Source: Siphonodentalium dalli
Lineage: Eukaryota > Mollusca > Scaphopoda > Gadilida > Siphonodentaliidae
Length of the DNA stretch: 64,000 nucleotides
NCBI GenBank assembly: GCA_032622095.1
Contig: CP136061.1
Coordinates: 43,223,797 to 43,287,796, forward strand
Reading direction: 5' to 3'
The stretch's first letter is position 1. The number at the start of each line of letters is the position of its first letter. The position numbers were made by a program, and so were the translations under genes. The notes below the pieces were generated by a model, which was given only the letters and a program-made list of their open reading frames with translations, made no database searches and was not told the DNA's origin. Positions 45,601-58,900 of the stretch are shown here, piece after piece.

Positions 45601-48600
45601 CTGAAGTGTCCCTGAAGCCATACGAGTGTACCACACTTTCCATCTAGTGCTACAAACCAATCAGGTAGTGTCCCCAACCCCCAATGGGTGTCCTTATTCA
45701 CAAAATAAGTGTTCCATGCCCAGACCATCCAATCAGTGTCCCAGGCTATCCACCTAGAGTTCTACACCAACCATGTGTATCTCAAGCCTCCGTGTGAGTG
45801 TCCCAAATGACCCAAGTAGTGTCCCAAACCACCCAGCGAGTGTCACAAGCTACCCAAAAAGTACAACAAACCACCCATGTGGTGCCCGAAACCACCCAAC
45901 CAGTGTTGTAAACTACACGTCGTTTGTCCCAAACCATCACTAAGAGTTCCCCAAACCACACAACTGGTGTTTCAGTTCATTTGGAGTATCTATGACCACC
46001 CAACTAGTGTCTGAAACCATCCGTTGGGTCTCTAAAACCTCCAATGATTGTCTTTAACCACAGTAGCGTACACAGCTATCCATCGAGTATCCCAAATGAT
46101 CATCCGACTGTCACTCAAATGAGAACCACAAACCATCCAATGATTGTCCCGTGGTTTGGTAAACTTGTTGGATGGTTGATATGATTCGGTAGATTGCCTG
46201 TGACACTCATTCGATGCTTGGGAGCACTACGTATAAGGTTTGATTTTCTAATCAGATGGTTTTAGACATTCATGGTGATTTAAATTATTTTGATGTGTCT
46301 TTGGCATCCCTTGGTTGGTGTGGGGCAATCATTAGGTTGAGCTGGCTCTTGGTGTGTAGTTTTGGGACACCATTCGATGGTATTTGATCTCAGTTGATGG
46401 ATGGAACACACTTTGGTGGTTTGGGATACTAGTTGGATAGATTTAGACACTAGTTTGGTAGTTTGGAAATTGGAACACCTGTTGTTTGTCATAGGACACT
46501 ATTTGTATGATTTGATACACCTGTAGGGTGGATAGATTTGGCACTCAGTACGCGTTACCTCGATCCAGCAGTAATTGAAGCATCTCATTGTGAGAAATAG
46601 TCACGAAACGCTCTTTATGTGTAATTTACTTCACATTTTGTTCAATGGGTATATGGTGTTGACAATATTTAAAGTCATAGACATATTTCAAGTCGATAAG
46701 GCAAAAAATAATAACACATTTCCGCTGTGTTTAAAATAAGTTGGATCTCATGCACACTATGAAGTTAGGATATGTTAAAATATTTCTATAACCCTATCAC
46801 GGAACCCCGTTTCTATGGTAATTTTCTAATAAAATATATTGTCAAACATTCTTTAAACATGAATTATTTCCTCAAATTGGTTCATTGTGAAGAATTTGAT
46901 ATACAAGATCCTTCATAAACCTGTTTTATCCTGTTTCATGGCCTAGGAATAGGGATTTCCAAGTATAGCTATCCGTTGCTAAGGAGGAAACATATGCATA
47001 GCAACCGTTGCTAATGGGGGTCTTATAGGGTTGTCTCCAATCTTGAAATGATCGGTTAGGTGTCAGGTACCTATATACTAAATTTCATGCTTTTATCAAA
47101 ACATTTGCAATTCTTATGTTCTTTCACATTATCGCCTGGAGCCGATTGGTGCACAATTTTTACTAGAAATTTAGAAATTTTAAGTCATCAAAAATTACAT
47201 GTTTGCAATGAGGGACTTCTTGGGACTTTTTATGTGTTATTTGGTGAACGTTTCTCTACATTATAGCGCTGACAGAAATTCTGTTGCAATCAGTGTGAGG
47301 TTGAATCACTATATTGACTGGACTAGAGGTATAGTCTACATAAAGCACACGTTTGTTCAATTAGATAAAACAATATGGACCTAAATGTCAGTACATTACA
47401 AGCTGCAATCTTCTGAGTGTGCAAAAAACATAGAACACAGTTGTGTGAACACGTTAGCGTTATTGCACTCGCTTGTCGTGCCAGGAAGTAAATCTCAAAA
47501 CTATGGTTCTCGTTTTATCGCGTCACAACAAACTCGTGTACTAACTTTAACAAGTCCACATACTTGTATCGTTCTACCTATATTCCAAACGATATACGCC
47601 ATGGTCGCCATACTCATCTCAGAGCTCGCACAGCACAATAATTAAATAATAAAACATAACATCAACCCCCGAGAGTAGAAATTACACCATTAACATGCGA
47701 CAAAGGTACTTGGCTGTTTGTATCACTGCAATTTAATGATCTCATATACATTACGGGAGTAGGGGATTGTGGCTTAACGATGTTCATGCAGACAGTATCT
47801 AATATATATGTTGGGACTTCTGTTTGTTTGTCTGTCTGTTTGTCTGTTAGCAATGGCCGGGAAAACTGCCGGACGGATTTCGACGAAATTTGATACCATG
47901 GGGTACTTTCGTCCGGGGCGTGTTTTGGACGGGTCAAATCGCGACCCAGACCTGACATTGACCTTCAAAATGGTCAATTCAAGGTCAAATCGGGTAAAAC
48001 GGACGGATTTCGACGAAATTTTATACCTAGGGATGCTTTTGTCCGGGGAGTGTTTTGGACGGGTCAAACCGTGACCCCGACCTGACATTGACCTTCAAAA
48101 TTGTCAATTCAAGGCCAAATCGGGCAAAACAGACGGATTTCACGAAATTTGATACCTAGGGATACTTTTGTCCGGGGAGTATTTTCGACGGTTCAAATCG
48201 TGACCCCGATCTGACCTTGACCTTCAAAATGGTCAATTCAAGGTCAAATCGCGCCTTTCGACGGATTTCAAGGGGAAACAGCCCGGACGAAGTCGGGCCC
48301 ACCAGCTAGTAAATATATATATATGAAGGAGCTAAATATATCTACCCTTCGTGGCGTGGAAAGAAACAACTGCCCAGACATGCGAGTAATACTCCTGTGT
48401 TTGTGAAGTGTTAACCATCCAGTTGTTCCAAAATGCAATAACAAAACAACAACACAAACATAAAACAAACTTTTTTTTTTACATTTTAACCTCCTATAGT
48501 CCAAGACTATTTTATATCATATTCAACATAATAGTTTTATACGTAATTTTATGAGATTAATATTTTACCAATTATGAATAGGGTGATCCTCACACAAAGG

Positions 48601-51600
48601 AGGCTCTTCATACAAGAAGGTCAAGAACCGAACAGAGAATAACATTTTAGTGATTTAATTCGCTTCTCATTATCATTTGTAGGTGAAAATAGGGAAGAAC
48701 AGGTTTCGATGTCGAAAATGCAAGGATCTTGATGGCCCAATCAAACAGAGTGAGTAAAGAGTTGCAATATTGTGACCTTACTTGTTGCAATAAAATTATT
48801 ATGGGAAGAAATTCTATTAACAGTATAATGTTATATATTTATTCGTTAGAGGCTGTGTTGGTGTTCGTTAGAGGCTGTGATGGTGGACAGTTTGGTGGCA
48901 ATGTTACTTGTGTTTGAAGAGGAGAAATAGCTCGATCATATAGGGGTATATAACAATTCCCAAAATGTGGACATTGCCTGCGGACACACGTACCACAGTA
49001 GCGATGGCATAGTAGGTGTGACAATTTATTATGGTGGAGTTTATTGACAATTGGTCCGTCATAATTCTGTGCCATAGCTATCCATGTCGCCCGCTGATTT
49101 TCCACACAATGGAAAAATTAACCATTGCTTTTCACCAAGGTTGTTCTCTACTCATTACGTTTTTGCTAAATTGTATTCACGACGATATATATAATTGCAC
49201 GATAGATCGTCCAGAATTGTGTTTGCCCGTGGCCTGGTGGCAATTTCTCATTGACTCACATATATATAATTATTGTGGTACGTTTTTTTATATGATCTCA
49301 ATGCATGCATGTTTATACTTATATTAATTTCATTAGTAAGAACAATCATGGCTGTTGAGATGGGTTATTCATTAAGTTATCAAGTGGACTTGTGTGTTAG
49401 CATGCAAAATATAACACTGCGTGTTGAGTAAAGATCAACATCGACAAGACATTCAGGTAGATACACCCTTGAGAGATCGACCGTCGCTGGTAGAGCTTGG
49501 TAGACTCATTGTGCGAATTTTCAGAGGGCGACATGGCTTGCTATGGCATATTAATTATGACAACCAATTGTCACCAAACTCCACCATAATAAATTGTCAC
49601 ACCTACTATGCCATCGCTACTGTGGTACGTGTGTTCGCAGCCATTATGGTGGGTTTTACGATAGCCATGGGCATAAGTTGCGGTACTATCTATATTAATA
49701 AGCGAGATCACTGGGTCGCGGCAGTATTGGATTCATCCAGCTCCGTTCCGTGGTTTCAGAGATCTTCCAGTCGTGATTCTGTAGTTTTAGTGCTTATGGT
49801 CAACGTTTTGGAGTACCATTTCCATATATGGAGCTTTTGAATTATTCATGACTTCCATCTATGGAATGCTACTCCAAAACTTTGACATATAGCAATAAAA
49901 CTACGGAATCGGACCTGGTGGATCCAATATCGCCGCGAGTTAGTGACATGGCGTATTAACATCCGATATATATTCCGCTTCCATAATTTCAACTTGTATA
50001 TATTCTGCAACGTATATATGCACAGAAAGGCCCTAAACCCATCACAGAAGCTTATGTATAGAACCCTGCCCCTGGGAAGCCACCTATCGTGTGCCAGTGA
50101 GATAGGCTACGTTAACGTTATCGCGTGCATTTGCGCCCGTGATATCACGTTTTGTTATTTTCTCCTTGTGATAAATTGTGTGGCTCGCATTGACGCTAAT
50201 TTATCGCCGAAATATATATAACGATCAGTGTGTTCGACTGGCGCATCGTGACCAATTAAGTTTGATAGGACTTAACTATATACAACACTTATTTTCAATG
50301 TTGCAATATATATTATTATTCTCTGACGTTCGAACATATTCAGGACGTGTCTATTTTAGAATGGCTATCTTTAATCACGATGAATCATTCTCATAAATAA
50401 TTATCCATCTTCCAACAACAGGGAGTTTGGGGAGTGACTCACCCCCACAATTTTGGCAAAGGTTTAAACTGTTAAACAACAGTATTTGAACATTTCAAAC
50501 CAGAATAGGTTGAAATAGTTTTCATAGTTTTATTTTCCAACCAGTGTATATAGATGTAGTTTGTTATGTGCCGTTTTAGACAAAAGCGAACAATGTCCAA
50601 CCATAGAAAGTGCCAGACTGGAAATCTACAACAGTTCGAACCCCAACCCTTTCTATACTAAATACTCATTGACGAGTAGTTCCCTTAGGGATGTTATAAT
50701 AATTTCAACGAAGAACCTGCTGAACTTATTATCTGAACATTTCCCACCAATATATTGCTCTTAATTGTAGTATATGTTTAATATGCTTTTATCACCTGAG
50801 CACCCAAATTAATAATAGACCGTTCAATGTAATGTGTTTTAACTGAATGAGAGTGTCCATTCAGTGTCCATTCAGTATAAAAACTATTAGAAAGGGTTAA
50901 TGTTGGTAATTTCGGTCTTATTGAAAGGGTGACCATGGAGTTAGAAGTTCCAATGTTTACACCCCCTAACGACCGAGACGCTCTATAGTTACGTCTCTGT
51001 TAGCACGAGGTTCCATTCTTATAACACATATATGTGCTACATTTTGTCTTGAACAAAATTGTGTAGAAATGACACAGGTGATATAAAGTGTCGGTTGAAT
51101 GTCTTCAACGTTGAGTACGAGTGTATCATAGTTATTAGATGAGATGTATTATATTCTATTGGAGGCACAAAACTACCACATAACAAAAACACAACGGCAG
51201 CAGCTTTAAAATTTGTTATAAACTATTTCTGTGTCAAAACCGAACAGCATGCACATAATTGTGTAGCACAAGTTTTAAAGCTGCTGCCAGATTTTTAATA
51301 TGGTAGCTTTTACGAGGTTTGTGTCTGAAATAGAACATATCTCATCTATCATAACTATATTATACTCGCATATTCATATTCAATGTTGAAAAATTCCACC
51401 GTCACATAATATGGCATGTGTCATTTCTACACAATTTTGCTAAATTCAAATGTAAAACATATTGTGTAACCGTGAGGTAAGTGGTCATAACTTGTATGTA
51501 AAACCCTTCGGGTTTTACATACAAGTTATGACAACTTACCTCACTGTTACATCTCCATACAAACAGTCCACATGACAGTTAATCCTTATATTTATACACA

Positions 51601-52853
51601 TTTAGCGAAAAAGCCACTTTTGTAAATGTATTTAAATCGAAATATGTATCGTGACAAAACCAGCCCAAAATATCCCATAGCACCCTTGGCAAAAGTTAAC
51701 AGGAACAATTTCTTTATATTGAAACCTGATGATTTATTAAGTCAATCCTGCGCGAGTCCAAATGCGCCCAAAACATTACGCGTTTTTCTTTCCGATATCT
51801 ATGACGCGTCGATGTAATTATGGGGTTGCAGTTATGAGCTGTTGCGCGTTCACCGAGAAATAATTGCAACTAGTCACGTGGGCGCCGACCAATCGGAATG
51901 CTGGATTTAGTGATAATCACACTTAGTATGTAAATATACACATTTGTTCTAAGAGTGTATGTTTGAGAGTCAAACGGATTGTTGTATTTTATTTCAGAGC
52001 AGCAGATAGAGTGGGGTGAATGGGGAGCATGTTCTGTGTCCTGTGGTGCTGGCTGGAGGACGCGCTACAAGCAATGTGTCGACTGTGATAGGAACAACTT
52101 CGAGGAGAACGCACAATCCCAGCCATGCATAGTCAACTTTTATTGTCCAGGTAATTTAAAAATTAACATAATAGATACTCCATTGCTATCGGTCTAATTC
52201 TTAGCCAAGTTGTTTTGCTTATAGCTTGGTCAAGTGGTCTATACGTCGGAATGTCCAATTGCACCCCATTTCAGAAGACAGTTAGTATAACGGCACGTAC
52301 GTTCATTTCCAACTTGGGGAATTATGTGTGCACAATTGAAATGTTTATTAGCATAGTCAACATAAAGTTGCAACATGTCTTAGAACACATGCAAAAGACG
52401 TAATAATAATTTGACACCTCTTATGGTGATCTGGAATTGTTTTCGTGTGTCTAAGTTTTCCAGAATTTCCAGATATTCCAAATATAGAATTAACCAACAT
52501 TTTGGTCAAACGAGTTCTGAATTATGATCTCTGAAATACTGCAAAATTTCAGTATTAGTTTGACTCGCAATGTTCTAATGTCTATTAATAAAATACAAAT
52601 ATAAAGTGTATATTTTATTTTAACAACTGTTGGAGTTCGATATATCCAAAGTCCTTAATTCATATCTATCCACAGTTCATGGGAGTTGGGGACCCTGGTT
52701 TCCATGGCAGTCGTGTTCCCGGTCATGCGGCACTGGGGCTCGAAAACGCGTGAGGCGATGCAATTATCCTGCTCCAGCTTACAACGGGGATTATTGTAAA
52801 GGTCCAGGTAACGGCAAAGGTGAATGCAACAAAGAACTGTGTCCCGGTGAGTG

Positions 52854-52932
<79 letters not shown>

Positions 52933-55900
52933 ACTGTGTCTGTCTGTCTGTATCTCTCTATCCCTCTCTCTCTCTTGCTCTCTCTCTCATGTATTAAACG
53001 TGTGCAACTGAAACAACTTGAGAAAAATAAGCATCACCACACATGATAAGATCGGGAAATGTCATGTTAAATATCAGTAATGATCAGTTAGGAGATATGT
53101 CGACGGGTGTATAATAAATACAGAACCACACGTGTGTGTTGCTGGTCGATAGTTTTTGGCACTCTTGCGATCGCGAAGGATAACGCTCGAGCCATTCTGC
53201 CTCTAGTGCTTTCATTATACCATCGCCCTTGTGCTATAAACTGATCACCAGAAACACGATTACGCTGTTATGTGTATATATATATATGCTGAGACAGAAA
53301 CTTCATATATCTGAAACACATATATATGCCAAAGCCAGGCAGTAATCGTACGATCACAGAATACAATTTCGTATGAAGTGCATTGTGCTGTTCTGATAAC
53401 GGTAGATCCCTGCTGTGTCGAACCCATGTTCAGAGCATATTATCATGCTAATATAGGTTAACCCTTTACCCAACAAAACGGCCAAAACCGGCCAAATAAA
53501 GCTTCAACAGCCTAAAATATCTTCGGTCTGTCTCAATAGAACCATACAAATATGGATATCATTGGAACCGGCTCCTTGATCACATTGTGATAGTTACAGT
53601 TATGCCCTGTGCCAATGCATTCTCTTATATATGCGAGTCGACCATAGGTCGCCTCGCATATATAAGAGAATGCATTGGCCTAAAAAAAATCTTAACAATT
53701 TTATAATTTTTAATGTGTTAAGACAATGCATTCTCTTATATATGCGAGACGACCTATGGTCGACTCGCATATATAAGAGAATGCATTGTCACAGGGCCCT
53801 TCTGTTGGGTAAAGGGTTAATTGAACCTAAATATTCACATAGGTTCATAGTGGACTTATTTGATTCTGTAGTTAACTTATATTATACACGTTATATTATA
53901 CACTGCGGGCCTCAGTGAAAACACATCACCGCAGTAAATATTTTGTATATAACCTATTGCTAAAATAGTGCCATATTGGACCTATTTCGATTTGAAATAC
54001 GTTCATATTCAACCTATTTCTACCACGAAATAGGTTCATATTGAACTTATGATACAGGTGAGCAGGCTGGAATTATACCCTGTTCAAATGTCGATGAAAA
54101 GCTTCTGTTTAATGATGTCCCCGTAGCCGGGTGGTTATGTCGCATACTGGTCATGATGGTATGTGTTATGGGTTCGAAGTCTGAGTCTGACATGGGCAAC
54201 ATGTCGTAATCGAAACATATTTTCAAACTTTATTTTAATAAATGACAGATGACTTAATTATTGCCATTCCGATCGATACATGTCCATTGAATGAGAAGTT
54301 GATCGCGCACTTTGAAGCATTAAGCACCCATAATGAGCCACATGAGTGTCTCCATGCATACATCAATCTGATACGTATCCATGCACGCTTTATATTTCTA
54401 AAAATAAGACTAAATGAATTGATAAAAATTGTTAACTGCTTCACGCCAATGCTATCGTTTCGATAATTATTTTCAAATCCCATTGCTATGCCATTGGGCC
54501 GTTAAAGGGACTAAAGGTGTTCGAAGTAGGTTCATGTGAAATAACATAACAGTCGGTAAAACAACTATCATCGATAAGTACATGTAAAAAAGATAGACTA
54601 TGTTCTTATTTTAATAATTAATAACTCACCGATAATGAGATTTAGGATGTTAAACCATTTGTATGTAAACGATACTGTTACAGTGGAATTACTTATAACA
54701 GTTCAATTAGTTCAATAAGATACCAAAGATTAATTAAATCTTAACGGTAAACATTGGAAAAGTCAAGGCATATTCAGACTAAAATATTTTAACTAACAAG
54801 ACAATCAAGCCTTGAAATAGTGTGCCTGTCATTTGCAGAATGGGGTCCCCAGAGGGTGAATTTAGTGATGCTACCCCCGCATAGCGGGCTAGCATCACCA
54901 AATTCACCCTCTGCTGAGTTGTAAGCAGAATGAGGTCCCCAGATGGTGAATTTGGTGATGCTAGCCCGCTATGCGGGGTAGCATCACTAAATTCACCCTC
55001 TGGGGACCTCATTCTGCAAATGACAGACATACTACTTCAAGGCTTGAAGACAATTATCAATGTTTGTTGACAAATCACCGTAAGAGTTTTGTTTACGTGT
55101 AAAACTATGGATTCAGAATGTCTTTATTGGAGATCTATCACTAAGAATATAAGAACAAAGTTTATCTATTTCTCCATATTCTTCTTAGTGATGATGTTTT
55201 TACAGACTTTTATATTTTTTCACATTTATCCACTGCAAGTGTCTTGGGTACCTTCAACAAGTGGGCATGCTGCGTTTGAGACAATAAGTTCATTTGTTAC
55301 CGATCTATATCTGCATCTCATTCAGTAAACGGGAAGTGGACAAAGTGGTCACCATTCGAGGAGTGCAGCGTGACATGTGGAGTTGGGACAAAAACCCGAC
55401 ACAGGACCTGTACCAACCCCTCGCCATCCGATGGAGGGCGGCCGTGTCGGGGCAACAAAAGACACAGCCGAAAATGCGTTCGAAATCCGTGTCCGGGTAG
55501 GTATATGCATGCATGGACGTAGCGCCAGGGTTTTGACTGTATTCCCCAAAAGTTCAACTTCAACAGTTGGAAGTTTCAGACAAGCATAGGTTGAAATTGT
55601 CCTGATAATTTTATTTTTCCACCAGTATTCAGTGTGCAATTTTTTTTTACACTATGAAATTACCATTCGTACGTTAATAGTTTAATAGATAATAGTTAAT
55701 AGTTAATAGGAGGTTTGAATAGTCAGATATTGACGTTCACAGTAGGATGTTTTAATACATTTTGAAAATTTGTCAGGCGAACAAAAATTCCAATGATTGA
55801 CTCTGATAAATAGTAACCCATGCTTCCGCTTCTATAATTATGGTTATATGATATGTTGTTATATATATACGGCAGTCGTTTTTAAATGATGGACGCATTT

Positions 55901-58900
55901 GTTTATTTTTGCGACGCATGTGCCATACTATATAACGATTGTGATTGCAATTATGTTTCTATTTTTGTTTTATTTTGCCATCGTTCCGCACATCTTTCCT
56001 GATAATGAGTAAAACGGCTTAATTAATCTATAACTCGCATGTACGCGTCTAATTTACTTCCTGGCAAATGATGGTTATCCGAATACTTTTCAGTCGATGG
56101 TGGATGGTCCACTTGGTTATCTTGGAGTGCTTGTGACGCCACATGCGAGGCAGGTCATAGGTCACGATATCGAGTGTGTAACAATCCATTGCCAGTTAAC
56201 GGAGGAAATCAATGCCGTGGAGACTCCAAGCACATCACTGAGTGCGACTCTGCCAAATCATGTCCAGGTCAGTTGGGGAAATTCGGACCAATGAATTGAT
56301 TTTTTTTTGTACTACAGTCATAAATTCATTTTCATTATGATCACCATGTTGTTTGCATAGTTCATAGAGCACATGGGTGTATTTTTACACTAATCCATTA
56401 CTCAAATCCATACATTTGTTGCAAATATTCTGTTGAATATAAAGGAAATGGTCCCATAAATGGCCTGATTTAGTGTATAGCCCCCTTTAATATAGTGACC
56501 ATGCACGTGTGTCCCATGTGGTTGGGATTATATATTAAACAATATCTAATCACCCCTCCGATCAAGTATTTATTTATATGTAATCCTGAAAGAATGGCCT
56601 GGAAGCTGAGTGTGTGTTAACAGACTGCCTGTAACGCTGGATACAACTTTAACACAGTTATTTTGCTTTGTGTCGCTTTTGTGGGGCATATCAACTAGAC
56701 TAACAGACACCAAAGAATGTCAGTTTGTAATTGAACATATATTAAAATAAATATATGTAGAAAATGAATAGAAAATTAAATAGAAAATAAATAGGTAGTG
56801 TGGGTGGCACTTCTCTTTCCAAGAGTGTTATTTTATATACTAGATTTATAATTAGAAGTAAAGTAGGTTGCATACAAATTACTAATTACAAATTGTTAAA
56901 GTGATGTGAAACACTCTGGTAGGGTGATCCGATAAAAATGCAGAGTAATGTCGTTCAAAAGTAGTTATTTGTACAAATATGATATCCAAATATCCAAACA
57001 GACACCGTCATTGTTATATATTAATTAAATGTAGTCACTATCGATGACGAAATCGTTTTCGTTAGTTTATTGCTGATAGTTGCGTCCCGAGTCGAAAAGT
57101 AAATATTTACAATTGAACGTTGGCATAGCGCCTGAATACTAACTTATCAGTTTCACATTTCCCTATCTTCATAAGGCGGAAATAAAGAGCGTTAATTTGA
57201 GCCCATAACTAATAACTTTCTAAGCACTTGAGTAAGTCATTTCATATCGTGTACTGTATATATTATTAGAGTTCCTATATAAGTTGGCATATATTTCACC
57301 AACTTGCCTTGTTAGATTCTGAAAATTCAACCAAATTTCGTTCAGAACGTCCTAAGGTGTGTACATCATGTTTGCGTTCACACACACAAAAACACCGTTA
57401 AAGTTGTAGTTACATGAATTTTAGCCGATGGTGCGTGGTCGGAATGGGTTAGATCTGGCACCTGTCGAGCGCCTCGTTGTGGTAAGGGCTACCAGTTTCA
57501 ACAAAGGTCGTGCACAAACCCAGCTCCTTCTGACGGCGGAAAAGACTGCGATGGAAGCAAATACGGACGAGCAGAATGCATGGACACAGCTCGATGTCCA
57601 GGTGAGTGAGCCCATGGGCAGAATATATATAATAATATATGACAATGATACTGATGTAACATTTTGTCTACCCCTTGCACCCTCCCTTCCCAAAGTAACC
57701 TAAGCTACTACCATGATCACCCCCGCCCTGATCAATCCCGCATTGTCTTTCTTACCGTAATATGTAATGGACATGCAGTTACTATCATTGTGTCATTCAA
57801 TATGATTATGTCACAATTTACATGTATGTGACTATCATTGGTAACAAGGAAGCATGTTTTTTCTTCGACAGAGGCATTGTTACGCCGAGTTATGTAGTAA
57901 CTGACGAGTTTTGTGGTAGCTCACGAGTTATGTAGCAACAATCGACGAGTTTTGTGGTAGCTCACGAGTTTTGTAGTAAAATCGACGAGTTATGTAGTAA
58001 TTTCAGGTTACGAGTTTTGTAGTAAAATATCGACGAGTTTTGTAGTAAAAAACAAGCAACAATTTTTAGTCAGTTTCAAAGGCGCGTTTAATAAAATCTT
58101 ATATAGTAAATGCAATGTTTTTTGTGTAATTGTTTGTGTGGTGGACGTTAATGACACTGTAGCTCAACTTGATGTTGGTCCCTCGTCACTGCTGCGCCGT
58201 TTCTCGGCAGATCTGAGCCAAACTTCGTACCTAGAAGTACTATGGCCATGTTATTAACTTGGACCTGGTCCCCATTACACCAGACGTCGCGTTCTGACGT
58301 TAATGATGGTGTAGATCAACTCGATGATGGTCCCTCCTCACTCCTCCGCGGTTTATCGGCAGATCAGTTCGAAACTTGGTACATCTATAGACGTATTGTG
58401 GCCATGTTATTTATGTGGACCTGGTCCCGATTACCTCAGACGTCGCGTTCTGACGTTAACGACGTTGTAGCTCAACTTGATATTGGTCCCTTGTCACTGC
58501 GCAGATATGAGCGAAACTCGTACCTAGAAGTACTACGGCCATGTTATTAACTTGGACCTGGTCCCCATTACGTCAGATGTCGCGTTCTGACGTTATTGAC
58601 GTTGTAGCTCAACCTGGTGGTGGTCCATCGTCACTCATCCGCTGTTTATCGGCAGATCGGGACGAAACTTGGTACATAGACGTATTGTGGCCATGTTATT
58701 GATGTGGACCGGGTCCAGATTACGTTAGCCGTCGCGTCCTGGCGGCAGTGGCGTTGTCGCTCAACCTGATGGTGATTCATCGTCACTCATCCGCTGTTTC
58801 TCGGCAGATCGAGGCGAAATTTCGTACCTAGAAGTATTATGGCCATACTATTAACTTGGAGCTGGTCCCGATTGTAATGGTGGTCCGGCGTCACTCCTCC

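Noticed and set aside
52820-53011. Ser/Leu-repeat protein
   Set aside because: Translation of the CT microsatellite.
54117-54185. Functional tRNA gene
   Set aside because: The acceptor and other stems do not pair; only boxes A and B fit.
55089-55328. Hydrophobic 79-codon ORF ahead of TSR3
   Set aside because: It runs through the TSR3 acceptor, sits in a palindromic AT-rich intron segment and has no support as an exon.
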